Source: Leptolyngbya sp. SIO1E4
Lineage (GTDB): Bacteria > Cyanobacteriota > Cyanobacteriia > Phormidesmidales > Phormidesmidaceae
Direction of reading: 5' to 3'
DNA length: 64,000 nt
Assembly: GCA_010672825.2 (NCBI GenBank)
Contig: JAAHFU020000001.1
Span: 124,001-188,000, forward strand
The first letter of the stretch is position 1. Every line of letters starts with the position of its first letter. The notes under the pieces were generated by a model. That model was given only the letters and a program-made list of their open reading frames with translations. It was not told the origin of the DNA and made no database searches. This document shows positions 27,354 through 36,015 of the stretch, piece after piece. The translations under genes were made by a program, and so were the position numbers.

Positions 27354-27509
27354 AATCGTCCCTCCCAAGAAGCCAACGCAGAGGTGTTTTGGATAAAGCG
27401 TGCGATCGCACTTTACTGATCCTGATGCGATCGCGCCTCCTCCTATCAGACAAGTTTCAAGAAGTTTGAGCAGCTCATAATTCGTGTACTGTATCTGGCT
27501 GAAATTAAC

Positions 27510-28373
27510 TTATTCATTCAGCGGAGTAGGAGGAGTTGTAGAAAATTGACAGATCTCTTCGGGTTGCACAGGGCAGGTGCGATCGCTGAGCGGATTGCCA
27601 TAGAGAGAAAGCGCTCCCAGCTTTGTTAGATCAGCTAACGGGGCGACGTCCACGATTTGATTATTAACGAGGCTAAACCACACCAAGTTAGTCAGACCGG
27701 CTAACGGGGTGATGTCCACGATTTGATTGTCACCCAAGAAAAGCGAGGTCAGACTGGTCAAATCCGCTAAGGGAGTGACATCCGAAATTCGATTGTTACT
27801 CAGCCTAAGCATGGTTAGATTGGTCAGACCGCCTAAGGGAGTGACATCTGAAATTTGATTCCTTTCAAGGCCAAGGGAGGTCAGATTAGGCAGGCCGGCT
27901 AAGGGAGCTACGTCCGAAATTTCATTTTCGTTGAGGCCAAGCACTTTTAGATTAGACAGGTTCGCTAAGGGAACAACATCCGAAATTTTATTGGTACTAA
28001 GGCCAAGTATTTCCAGATTGGTCAGACTGGCTAAGGGTGCCACATCTACAATGCTATTCTCCCAGAGCAAAAGATGTTTTAGGTTGGTCAGATTGGCTAA
28101 CGGGGTTATGTCTACGATTTCATCGCTCCATAGGACGAGTTCTGTCAAGTTGGTGAGTGTCTCGTTAGCCTGATGACAGTCTTGCGTTCCGGCTTCCGCC
28201 AGCAGTACTTCGACAGTGTGGCGAGCTTCTGGAGTCAAACTGGCTTGAGTAAAACACCAGTCGGCAAAGGTTTCAAATGCTTCTGAAGGCGTCTCATTCT
28301 GGGCTGTACTGCTCGTACAACTCAAACTCACCATGAGGAACGACAGCAAGCTCATAATGATTGCTTTCTTCAC
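27510..28373 (-). CDS. secreted leucine-rich-repeat protein, copy 2
   Basis: 287 aa from GTG 28373, same ribosome site as copy 1. Signal peptide, N-cap and C-cap are nearly identical to the neighbour at 26124 (for example SSTAQNETPSEAFETFADWC), but it has only about 8-9 LRR units and a longer tail after CQF (STTPPTPLNE). The upstream region, including a GCGATCGC-bearing stretch, is duplicated as well, showing that gene and promoter were copied together; repeat number then diverged. Confidence 0.85.
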   Translation of the reverse strand: MKKAIIMSLLSFLMVSLSCTSSTAQNETPSEAFETFADWCFTQASLTPEARHTVEVLLAEAGTQDCHQANETLTNLTELVLWSDEIVDITPLANLTNLKHLLLWENSIVDVAPLASLTNLEILGLSTNKISDVVPLANLSNLKVLGLNENEISDVAPLAGLPNLTSLGLERNQISDVTPLGGLTNLTMLRLSNNRISDVTPLADLTSLTSLFLGDNQIVDITPLAGLTNLVWFSLVNNQIVDVAPLADLTKLGALSLYGNPLSDRTCPVQPEEICQFSTTPPTPLNE

Positions 28374-28492
28374 AATCGTTCCTCCCAAGAAGCCTACGCA
28401 GAGGTGTTTTGGATAAAGCGTGCGATCGCACTTTAGCGATATCCAGTGCGAGCGCGCATCCTCCAATCAGACAAATTTAGGTCGTGCTTACT

Positions 28493-30406
28493 TCAGACAG
28501 TTTGATATTCATTCGTGGTTTGTCGTAGGGCTGCTAAAGCCGTATCGGCATAATCTTCTGGGGCTGTAAGGTTGACGCCATTGCGGAAGAGGAGAGTGGT
28601 GGTTTCAGATTCTTTGTCGTAGCGCAGGCGCACCGTCCAGCCATAGCTATCCCCATTCGCGAAGAAAAATTCTCCTGTTGCGGAGTCATCACCATAGCCA
28701 AAGCCCAAACCTACTCCCTGTTCAGGTACTCCACCCGTAACCATTTCATTCAGGGTATTAGGATTGACCAACTCACCACCCACTAAGGCTTGGGTAAACC
28801 GCATCAGGTCTTCAGCGTTCGAGATTAAAGCACCGGCACCGCCGAAGCGATCGAGATCGGCTTCCGCTGCATTGAGGTCAAATACCCCATCCCCATCGGC
28901 ATCAATGTAGCCCGGTTGGTAGTCAGCGGGGATTTCTCCCCCCGGCATGAAGGTGTTGTCTAAATCAAGGGGGTCAATAATGCGATCGTGAAACTGACTT
29001 TCTAGTGTTGAGTCTGTAGCTGACTCGATAATGAGGCCCAGCAGAAGATAGTTGGCGCTGTTGTACTCTACCTCAGCACCAGGGGCAAAGCTGGCATCTT
29101 CGCCATACACATACTCAGCCAGTAGGTCCTCAGTCGTCCAATCCTGAAAGATTTTAGATGGGTTTTCAATCAAATCCTGAAAATACCCGTCGCTCATAAT
29201 AAAGCTATTGATGCCGCTAGTATGGCTCAGGAGTTGGCGAATGGTAATCTCGTCGCTGTTGGGGATTTGCCTGGTCACCGTCTCGGGCAGCCATTGATCC
29301 ATCGTGTCTTCCAGAGAGAGCACGTCTTCGTCAGCGAGTTGCATCGTCACAACAGCGGTGAAGGGTTTGGTAACGCTTGCGATAGGGAAGCGATCCTCAG
29401 CAGTGACGGGTGTATTATTTTCGGCGACGGCAAAGCCGCTTGCTCCCGTCCACAAATATCCGTCTTCAGTCATCACGGCTGCGATTGAACCTGGGCTAGT
29501 CTCATCTTCGAGCGATCGCGCCAGGGTGGTTTGCAGATCTGTGGCGAGTTCGGGGTCTGCAAACTGGAAGCTCTCTTCTGTTAAATCAGCCGCTTCAACC
29601 CCTTCCAACAAGACTAGTCCGGCCCGAGCTTCGACACTAATCAACGCACCCGCTTCGGTATCGTCAATTATCAAGTCGTCAAAACTTAGCCAGAAGTTGA
29701 AAGTGAGGACATCCTGACCCACTTCAAAGTCAGTGATGGTGAAATCAGGTGGCGGTGGAAAAATGGTGATTTTAGGGGTGTCTGGTAGGTGACCATTGCC
29801 AATGCGAAACTCATCTTTGCCGGTACCGCCTGTGAGGCGATCGCCGCCCTCAGTGTCGATCAAAACATCATCCCCACTGCCGCCATCAAGCGTATCTTGT
29901 CCGGGGCCGCCATCGAGCTGATCATCGCCAGATCCGCCCCAGAGAGCATCATTGCCTGCCTGACCGTTGAGGGTATCGTCACCCTCGCCACCGACCAAAA
30001 AATCATCCCCAGTGCCGCCAACGAGCTGATCGGCTCCTTCATATCCCAGCAGTAAGTCACTGCCTGCATCGCCATTGAGCCAATCATCGCCGCGATCACC
30101 AGACAGTAAGTCATCTCCTGCCTTACCCGCTAAGATATCGTCCCCAGCTCGACCGAAGATAAAATCGCTGCCATCGGTGCCAGATAGCGTATCGCGATTA
30201 TCGCTGCCAAACTGAAACTCTGGAGCCTCTGGAGCTTCTAACATCGCCTGTAGCAGAGGCGTGAAGGCGGCAACATGACTACGGTCAATTGTCTGAATCA
30301 GGGATAAAAGTATTGCAGACGCGTGCTCCCCCAAGTCAGACGCTGCCTCATTCAGATAGGAAGAAGCCTTTAAATCAGCCGGTGAACCCACGCGGGTATT
30401 CAACAT
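28493..30406 (-). CDS. RTX calcium-repeat protein fused to a class C beta-lactamase-like hydrolase
   Basis: 637 aa. Residues 1-65 are a helical leader without a Sec signal; 66-200 hold RTX/hemolysin nonapeptides (GGxGxDxLx, e.g. GRAGDDILAGKAGDDLLSG); 220-285 a beta-rich link; 290-630 a serine beta-lactamase/DD-peptidase fold. Nucleophile motif is SVTK (Ser344, Lys347). Second motif is YNS (448-450) where many relatives have Y-S-N. The usual third His/Lys-x-Gly motif reads SYG within NGDSYGWT. RTX proteins usually leave by type I secretion, so this is probably an exported esterase or peptidase; no exporter genes are nearby. Confidence 0.85.
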   Translation of the reverse strand: MLNTRVGSPADLKASSYLNEAASDLGEHASAILLSLIQTIDRSHVAAFTPLLQAMLEAPEAPEFQFGSDNRDTLSGTDGSDFIFGRAGDDILAGKAGDDLLSGDRGDDWLNGDAGSDLLLGYEGADQLVGGTGDDFLVGGEGDDTLNGQAGNDALWGGSGDDQLDGGPGQDTLDGGSGDDVLIDTEGGDRLTGGTGKDEFRIGNGHLPDTPKITIFPPPPDFTITDFEVGQDVLTFNFWLSFDDLIIDDTEAGALISVEARAGLVLLEGVEAADLTEESFQFADPELATDLQTTLARSLEDETSPGSIAAVMTEDGYLWTGASGFAVAENNTPVTAEDRFPIASVTKPFTAVVTMQLADEDVLSLEDTMDQWLPETVTRQIPNSDEITIRQLLSHTSGINSFIMSDGYFQDLIENPSKIFQDWTTEDLLAEYVYGEDASFAPGAEVEYNSANYLLLGLIIESATDSTLESQFHDRIIDPLDLDNTFMPGGEIPADYQPGYIDADGDGVFDLNAAEADLDRFGGAGALISNAEDLMRFTQALVGGELVNPNTLNEMVTGGVPEQGVGLGFGYGDDSATGEFFFANGDSYGWTVRLRYDKESETTTLLFRNGVNLTAPEDYADTALAALRQTTNEYQTV

Positions 30407-30836
30407 AAAACTTGCCTAAAAGCTACGAGGTCTATCTGTGCACTTTAGGGCTGCCTTGGTTGGGCTACATCGACCTATCGGTTGGCCAACGGGTCAATTT
30501 TGTTGCGGAGCGATCGCATCTGCTGCGATCGGACTTATGACCAGTTGGGCGATGCCATGGGTAGGTGCCTGGGGCAAGGTAAAGATAAAGCTATTCACCC
30601 TTTGCATTACAGACAGACGCTAGCATCTTTTACCAAAGGGGTGTTTTTTGCCACAAGACAATAGCTTTGATTCTTACTCATCAATCCTCTATAGCTATCG
30701 CCCGTATAATTGCAGCATTTAGATAGCTAAACATCTTTCACAGAAAGCGTTTATACCTCATAGAAAACCGCGATCGCATCTACATTTTTTTTGCTTTCTG
30801 CTTTTTACTTTCTGCCGTCTGCCCTTGGCTATAAAA
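30407..30836. other. intergenic, simple repeats only
   Basis: 430 bp. Holds HIP1-like sites (for instance near 30510 and 30770) and a CTTTCTGC-type simple tract (about 30790-30828) that runs right up to the next start. No supported ORF. Confidence 0.45.
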
Positions 30837-31352
30837 ATGGTTGTACTCCAAACAGATCGTCTCATCCTAAGAATGTTTAGACATGACGACTTTGAGGAAT
30901 ATGCTGCCTTATTTTCCAACCCAGAAATCGTTCAATATTTAGGGAATGGAAAAACCCTGTCACGGGTTGTTGCCTGGCGGAGTTTAGCGGCACTGATAGG
31001 GCATTGGCAACTCAGAGGCTACGGCACCTGGGCAGTTGAAGCGCGTGATAGCCAGGCGTTTATTGGCCGCATTGGCTTTTTTGATGCAGAAGGCTGGCCT
31101 GGCTTTGAATTGGGATGGGTTTTAAAGCCCGCTTATTGGGGACGGGGGTACGCTACTGAGGGAGCCCAAGCAGCCCTTGCATATGCCTTTAATGAACTTG
31201 GCAAAAATCGTGTCATTAGTCTGATTCACCCTGAGAATATCCGTTCGATTCGAGTGGCTGAACGGCTGGGAGAGCGCTGTGAAGGTGAAACCGAAACCTT
31301 TGGTGAGCCGACCTTAATCTATGCGGTTAATCGGGAAAAGCAGAGTATTTAA
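30837..31352 (+). CDS. RimJ/RimL-type GNAT acetyltransferase
   Basis: 171 aa from ATG 30837 (MVVLQTDRLILRMF is the family start; four codons upstream are also open but begin at a rare codon). GNAT fold with LILRMFRHDDFEEYAALFSNPEIVQYLG, IGRIGFFDAEGWPGFELGWVLKPAYWGRGYATEGAQAAL (acetyl-CoA loop GRGYATEG) and SIRVAERLGERCEGE. Such enzymes acetylate protein N-termini or small amines. No clear ribosome site; a CTTTCTGC tract occupies that position. Confidence 0.85.
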   Translation: MVVLQTDRLILRMFRHDDFEEYAALFSNPEIVQYLGNGKTLSRVVAWRSLAALIGHWQLRGYGTWAVEARDSQAFIGRIGFFDAEGWPGFELGWVLKPAYWGRGYATEGAQAALAYAFNELGKNRVISLIHPENIRSIRVAERLGERCEGETETFGEPTLIYAVNREKQSI

Positions 31353-31466
31353 TCATACTAAAAGCAATGCTTGAATTACCCAAAAGCTAACAGCAAACTT
31401 TTTCAAAATTAACGCGTCAATCACCCTGATCTAGCTGAGCTATCGCCAATGCTGAGCTATCGCCAA

Positions 31467-31571
31467 TACAGCGTTTCTCACTCTGATGAAGCACTCGCCT
31501 TAGACCCCAAACCCCAGACCCTAGACCCTCTTGCGACCAGGATGTACCTCGCTCAGCTAAAAAAGGCTGTA
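31467..31571 (-). repeat. 105-bp dispersed repeat, TACAGC-ended
   Basis: Opposite-orientation copy of 13233-13337, the same length, with ends TACAGCG and GGCTGTA. Just before it CTGAGCTATCGCCAATG is repeated in tandem (31434-31466). It ends 12 bp before the methyltransferase start. Confidence 0.8.
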
Positions 31572-31582
31572 AGTAAACCCCA

Positions 31583-32389
31583 ATGAGTAGATTAGATTAC
31601 TTTTCTGATGTAGCCAAGGATTACGAAAAGTACCGTCCCAGCTACCCGCCTGCGGCCATTGACAAGCTGCTAGTAGGGGTGAGGTCTGATTCAAAAATCG
31701 TTGCGGCTGATATTGGGGCGGGCACCGGCATCGGTTCACGACTGCTGGCCCAACGGGGAATTCAGGTATTGGCGATTGAACCCAACCCCCAAATGAGAGC
31801 GGTTGCCACCCCAAATAACCACATCCGCTTCATTGCAGGAACAGCCGAGAAAATTCCATTGTCTACGGCCAGCGTTGATTTGGTGTCTTCATTTCAAGCC
31901 TTTCACTGGTTTGACTTTGAGCACAGCCTCCAGGAGTTTGGCCGCATTCTTAAACCCTCAGGGCGATTGGCCCTCCTTTGGAGCTTTTGGGATCAAACAG
32001 ATCCGTTTTCTAAGTACTACACGCGCCTCCTGTATGAGGCTGCAAAACATAGCCAGCAGCCCATGCCCCAGTTTCAATCCGCCACAACGCAGCGCACTGG
32101 CTGGGCAAAATGGCGATCGCGCTGGCAATACTGGTTATTCTGGCAGGGGTTTCAGCTGCCGGGCTTCAGGCATTTGCAAAAGCATGAATTCACCTATCGG
32201 CAAACTCTGGATGTCACCGGGCTCATAGGGTGTGCCCGCAGCCAAGGATTTGTACCTGCCTCAGGAAGCGAATTTGACGACCTGGCTGCACAGCTCCGCA
32301 TTCTGCATCGCCAGTGGGCAAATCAGCAGGGATATGTGCGGCTGGCCTATCGAACCTATTTGTTCACAGCGGTCTCTGCAGGCATCTAA
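31583..32389 (+). CDS. class I SAM-dependent methyltransferase
   Basis: 268 aa. Methyltransf_11-type fold: FSDVAKDYEKYRPSYPPAAI at the start, motif I VAADIGAGTGIGSRLLAQRG, acidic motif II VLAIEPNPQMR, IRFIAGTAEKIPLSTASVDLVSSFQAFHWFD, and GRILKPSGRLALLW. The WFD block and Tyr-rich start resemble the small-molecule (UbiE/TAM-like) methyltransferases. Substrate unknown. The same strand continues into a broken reductase remnant. Confidence 0.85.
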   Translation: MSRLDYFSDVAKDYEKYRPSYPPAAIDKLLVGVRSDSKIVAADIGAGTGIGSRLLAQRGIQVLAIEPNPQMRAVATPNNHIRFIAGTAEKIPLSTASVDLVSSFQAFHWFDFEHSLQEFGRILKPSGRLALLWSFWDQTDPFSKYYTRLLYEAAKHSQQPMPQFQSATTQRTGWAKWRSRWQYWLFWQGFQLPGFRHLQKHEFTYRQTLDVTGLIGCARSQGFVPASGSEFDDLAAQLRILHRQWANQQGYVRLAYRTYLFTAVSAGI

Positions 32390-32431
32390 GGCAACGCTGA
32401 GATCCGGGAATCGTGAGCTTCCTGGCCAAGC

Positions 32432-32667
32432 CTGTTGGGGCAGCGGGCGATCGCGAATGTTGCTATACGCTACGGCCTTGAGCAGCCTGCAGAAACAGGC
32501 GCTATCGTTGGGACACGCTGAAATATCGCCAATCTGTTAAAGACAATACCCGCATTTTTACGTTTGCGCTTACCCTAGAAGACCACGCTCAGATTCAGCG
32601 CACCTGTAACAATTCCCGCAATGTGTTTGAGCTGATCGGCGATTGTGGCGATAACTATCGGCGTTGA
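32432..32667 (+). pseudogene. C-terminal remnant of an aldo/keto reductase
   Basis: One frame reads LGQRAIANVAIRYGLEQPAETGAIVGTR then a stop; shifting frame gives DNTRIFTFALTLEDHAQIQ and GDCGDNYRR with a stop at 32667. Together these match the end of aldo/keto reductases (IANVAxRxxLEQPxVxGxIVGxR, then xxxDNxRxFxFxLxxED). The N-terminal two thirds are absent. So this is a truncated, frameshifted relic between the methyltransferase and the next membrane protein. Confidence 0.65.
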
Positions 32668-32687
32668 GTGCCCCGGCAGGAAGAGCT

Positions 32688-33395
32688 ATGCGGACGACTG
32701 TATCTATCCGAAAACCCACCATTCAAGCCTCTCGCCCCTTACGGTACCTCTGCGCCGCGGCTCTGCTCATTGTCGCCATGACGATAGCGAAAGGGGCGAT
32801 CGCATGGATCTCAGAGCGTTTTATTTACACCCTGCCCATTATGGGTGGGTTGCTCAAAAGCTTAGAGCTGATGGAAGTCTCTAACGTGGTCGTTTTTGCC
32901 ACCCTTGGCGTGGGCTTGGGGGCGTTTACGCGGTGGCTGCCTAGAAAAAAGAGCCTATTTCAAAAGGCGATCGCATTAATTATCAGTGTCCCCATCGTGT
33001 TTTTGAGCAGCTATGTGGTGCGCCATTACGTTTGGGTACAGCAGGTTGCCATTGAGTCTGAACTCTTGCCTAGCCAAGCTGCCCAGGTGACCGATAGCTT
33101 ACTGGTACAGGCTACCGGGCAAAAGGGGGTGTGGGGCTTTTTTAAGTACACGGTGCAGGTGCCCATTTTGCCGACTGATTTAAGCGCACTGCAAACGGTG
33201 GATGAAGATGACAAATGGTTTCGGTCAGAGCTAACGCGCTTTAGTGGCTTAGAACCTGGCATCTTTACCTTATTATTTCGCCTCACTGGCTGGGGCATTC
33301 GGCTGTTTTACATCTTGCTGGCGCTGGTGACAGCGGCGATTTACTTTGCTAAGGGGCTGGTTTGGGCAGACAGCCACCGGCAACCGCGACGATGA
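32688..33395 (+). CDS. hypothetical membrane protein
   Basis: 235 aa from ATG 32688, preceded by AGGAAGAG; the TTG eight codons upstream lacks one. Four membrane segments: about 20-38, 55-75, 88-110 and near the C-terminus (LLFRLTGWGIRLFYILLALVTAAIYFA, in part). Between the third and fourth is a hydrophilic domain of about 90 residues (extracytoplasmic if the N-terminus is inside). Not recognised. Lies 34 bp upstream of mobA on the same strand. Confidence 0.6.
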   Translation: MRTTVSIRKPTIQASRPLRYLCAAALLIVAMTIAKGAIAWISERFIYTLPIMGGLLKSLELMEVSNVVVFATLGVGLGAFTRWLPRKKSLFQKAIALIISVPIVFLSSYVVRHYVWVQQVAIESELLPSQAAQVTDSLLVQATGQKGVWGFFKYTVQVPILPTDLSALQTVDEDDKWFRSELTRFSGLEPGIFTLLFRLTGWGIRLFYILLALVTAAIYFAKGLVWADSHRQPRR

Positions 33396-33429
33396 CTCGG
33401 GGGCTGATTGAAATTGCCGGGGGCGGGCC

Positions 33430-34062
33430 ATGAGCGCTGAACCCTTAGCAGCGCTGATTTTGGCGGGGGGGCTAAGCCGACGGATGGGGGCAGACAAAGC
33501 CCTGTTAGACCTGGCAGGAACCCCAATGCTGCGGCACACCTGGGAAATTGCCCAAACCCTAACGCCCGCCGTCTGGGTTGTGACGGCTTGGCCAGAGCGA
33601 TACCAAGCTTGCCTGCCCGCTTCTGCCCAGTGGATTTTGGAAACGGCTCCTTTGCCAAATACCCCCCCTTCTGGCCCACTCGTGGCCTTTGCCCAGGCGT
33701 TACCCCAGGTTGAGGCTGACTGGGTGCTGCTGCTGCCCTGTGATTTACCCGCGCTGCGGGTTGAGGTGCTGGCGCAGTGGCAACAAGCCCTGCCGCAGGT
33801 GCCTCCCGGTGCGATCGCCTATCTACCGCATCAGCCGCAGGGGTGGGAACCCTTGTGTGGATTTTATCGCCGCACCTGTTTGCCTAATTTGCAGACCTAT
33901 GTCGCCACCGGCGGGCGTTCATTTCAGCAATGGCTGGCTCAGCAGCCGGTTCAGGCCATTCCCAACGTGCCTGCCGAGATGCTGGTGAACTGCAATACCC
34001 CAGCAGACTGGGCTCGGTACCGGGCTCAGCTCCCCCTCCAGACCCCAGATAATGCTGGATGA
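33430..34062 (+). CDS. mobA: molybdenum cofactor guanylyltransferase
   Basis: 210 aa. Nucleotidyltransferase that joins GMP to molybdopterin. N-terminal signature LAALILAGGLSRRMGADKALLDLAGTPML (residues 6-34), then VLLLPCDLPAL with the metal-binding Asp, and the late GGRSFQQWL. Length and order are typical. No other molybdopterin gene lies in the window; the enzyme acts in the cytoplasm on Mo-bis-MGD enzymes such as nitrate reductase. Confidence 0.9.
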   Translation: MSAEPLAALILAGGLSRRMGADKALLDLAGTPMLRHTWEIAQTLTPAVWVVTAWPERYQACLPASAQWILETAPLPNTPPSGPLVAFAQALPQVEADWVLLLPCDLPALRVEVLAQWQQALPQVPPGAIAYLPHQPQGWEPLCGFYRRTCLPNLQTYVATGGRSFQQWLAQQPVQAIPNVPAEMLVNCNTPADWARYRAQLPLQTPDNAG

Positions 34063-34163
34063 CCCGTAGCGCGTTCTATTTTGTCAACGATCCCCCTGAA
34101 AATGTTAGGACTTTCCTACACTAGAAGGAGCTTTGCAGCGTTCTCTCAGAGTGCACACAACCC

Positions 34164-34907
34164 ATGTTTCTAGATATTTTCATGGGCCGCAAAAACCAGG
34201 TTAGGCTCACGCTAACCTCTGAAGCGGCAACGGTTTTGGATGACCTTGCTAAACAGACTGATTTGTCTCGTTCGGAAGTGATAAACGCGATCGCCCAGGG
34301 GAAAGTCACGCTGATTGCCGACGGCGCCCAGTGGGCGTTTTACCTCCGGTCCGGAGAAGCAGGCCCGATTCTAGAAGCCGTCTCGTCTCCCGCCGGGGCG
34401 ACGCCCTCGACTGCGACGCCTCCACCAGAAAGCCTGCCGAGCCCCTCCCCGTCTGCACAGTCGCAACCGGCCGCTTCAGATGGGGCCACCGCATCACCAG
34501 AAGCGACCGCCACCGCCACCATCAACCGCTTACACGGTGAAATCGCGGCGCTGCAGACAAAGCTAGCCATCGCCCAAGCAGAGGTCGATCGCATCGCAAA
34601 GGGCAATGGCATCCAGCCCCAAATGAATGCGAGTCAACCCCCCGCACAATCTCAACCGCCTGAGCCTACCGCTGCCGCAATACCCACGCCCCCCCAAGCA
34701 GAAACACCCCTTCCCACCAATGCGGTCGCTAAACTGCAACAACAGCTGCTAGACGCCAAAGCGGCCCATGCCCTGCTGGAAGAGCTTTATCAGAAACAAC
34801 AAGCAGAAACCGCCCGTCTGTGGCAAGAACTGGCCCAGCTGCAACAGGTTGCCGCGATCGGTGAAAACCAGCTTAATCGTTGGCAGTACAAAACCTTTGC
34901 TCGCTGA
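34164..34907 (+). CDS. ribbon-helix-helix-like protein with Pro/Ala-rich linker and coiled coil
   Basis: 247 aa; an alternative start at ATG 34182 gives MGRKNQVRLTL. Residues 7-50 read as a ribbon-helix-helix DNA-binding fold: strand NQVRLTLT, then two helices EAATVLDDLAKQT and SRSEVINAIAQ. A long low-complexity region rich in Pro, Ala, Gln and Thr (70-190) contains one predicted helix at 115-140, and the C-terminus is a Gln-rich coiled coil (190-240). It may be a small regulator or partition-like protein; the fusion is unusual. AAGGAG at 34125 is too far from the start to serve it. Confidence 0.6.
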   Translation: MFLDIFMGRKNQVRLTLTSEAATVLDDLAKQTDLSRSEVINAIAQGKVTLIADGAQWAFYLRSGEAGPILEAVSSPAGATPSTATPPPESLPSPSPSAQSQPAASDGATASPEATATATINRLHGEIAALQTKLAIAQAEVDRIAKGNGIQPQMNASQPPAQSQPPEPTAAAIPTPPQAETPLPTNAVAKLQQQLLDAKAAHALLEELYQKQQAETARLWQELAQLQQVAAIGENQLNRWQYKTFAR

Positions 34908-35079
34908 TAGTGCCTTAGTCGAAGTAGGGTGAGCATCGCCCCCTGCCCTTAAGCGGGCTCCAAAGAATAAAGTGTCCAGGAACCCGGTTCCTCCCAAACA
35001 CCGGCCATTAGACCTCTTGCATCAATCTTGAATAGCCCCCTAATCCCCCCAAATTAATACCTATGGCGGAATCCACAAT

Positions 35080-35175
35080 TATAGCCTTGTTCAGTTGAGT
35101 CCAGTACATCCGGGTCAAGACAGGGTCTAGGGTTTGGGGTCTAGGGTGTGCTTGATTAGCCTGCATACCGCTATA
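35080..35175 (+). repeat. 96-bp palindromic repeat R1
   Basis: Full copy, TATAGCCTTGTTCAGTTGAG to GCATACCGCTATA, nearly identical to 54033-54128. Confidence 0.85.
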
Positions 35176-35331
35176 GCAATCCTGATTGAGCCACAACCGT
35201 TTTTGAGGCCTCCCAGCCCCCAAATTTGATACTGCTGGCGAAATATTTTGCAATGTGGCGAAAAGGCTGTAAGCCCCCTTAATCCCCCAGTTCTGGGGGA
35301 AACCGAGCACTTGCTCCCTTAGGGTTGGGGG

Positions 35332-35643
35332 TTGGGCTGATTCATTCAACAGAGAAAATACTTCAAACGGCTATTATTACCGTTAACCTGCTGCTGTACC
35401 TCGAATATCCCGACCCAGATCAAGCTGAAACCATCTGGTCTATCAGCCTTGCCAACCCCCTACTTCCGCGAGGTCCAGGACGGCGGAACGTCCTGGTCGA
35501 AGGGGTCTGGGGGCAAGCGAAATGCCCCCAGGTAACCCCCCTTAACCAGACCTGACTCTTCGCCTTACCGCCTTCACCAGAAATGCCATCAGCCTTCCTT
35601 TCTAACGTCAATGCGATTTCCTTCTAGCAGAGAATCATCCCTA
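35332..35643 (+). mobile_element. MITE-like element, copy A (complete)
   Basis: 312 bp from TTGGGCTGATTC to GAATCATCCCTA; ends are inverted partners. The flanking 11-mers AGGGTTGGGGG (35321-35331) and GGGGTTGGAGG (35644-35654) match at 9 of 11 positions, consistent with an aged target duplication. Internal palindrome CCAGGACG...CGTCCTGG. About 98 percent identical to copy B over 249 bp. It carries no transposase. Confidence 0.8.
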
Positions 35644-36015
35644 GGGGTTGGAGGGCCTCGGAACCTTGATGCCACTGCCAATGTTTCTAAATGTCGATTT
35701 CGCCATTGGTATCAATGCTGGGGGACTTTCGACCCTTGATTAAGCATATACAGACGCTGTAAGAACAGTTTCCCCCAAAATTGGGGGACGGAAGGGGGCC
35801 TCATTTTATTCGTGCAAGCGGTCTATTCTCTGATCAGGCTTTGTAGAAACCGGATTCCTATCGTGGATGGTTTTTGATTTGGACTCCTCTCAACCAACCT
35901 CTTTACATCGACACTAATTGACGCTTAACAACAGGAAACCCGCAGATTCAGTCTGTAGTTAAAGAACAGTGGCCAACCTCTGCGTATTGCCACCGCTCTT
36001 CAATCCTTCCCAGAC

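Larger units (their letters stand above)
34908..36015. repeat. 1.1-kb repeat graveyard, no gene
   Basis: Contains an outer AGACCTCTTGC-ended repeat (35010-35824) split by further repeats: R1 at 35080-35175 and the MITE-like element at 35332-35643. The left end (AGACCTCTTGCATCAATC) and the right end (ATACAGACGCTGTAAGAACA to GCGGTCT) both match the uninterrupted 148-bp copy at 54245-54392. No ORF longer than the element-internal ones is credible. Confidence 0.7.

Noticed and set aside
22796-30406. Kinases, LRRs and RTX-hydrolase as one operon
   Set aside because: All on the minus strand, but spacers of 120-150 bp and duplicated promoter DNA before each LRR gene argue for separate transcripts.
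34340-34612. Overlapping frames on both strands across the low-complexity linker
   Set aside because: GC-rich Ala/Pro coding DNA keeps other frames open; only the plus frame has DNA-binding and coiled-coil features.
35325-35555. 76-codon frame, also present in the 42.5-kb copy, as a small gene
   Set aside because: It lies wholly inside the MITE-like element and is broken in copies C and D; it reflects element sequence, not a protein.
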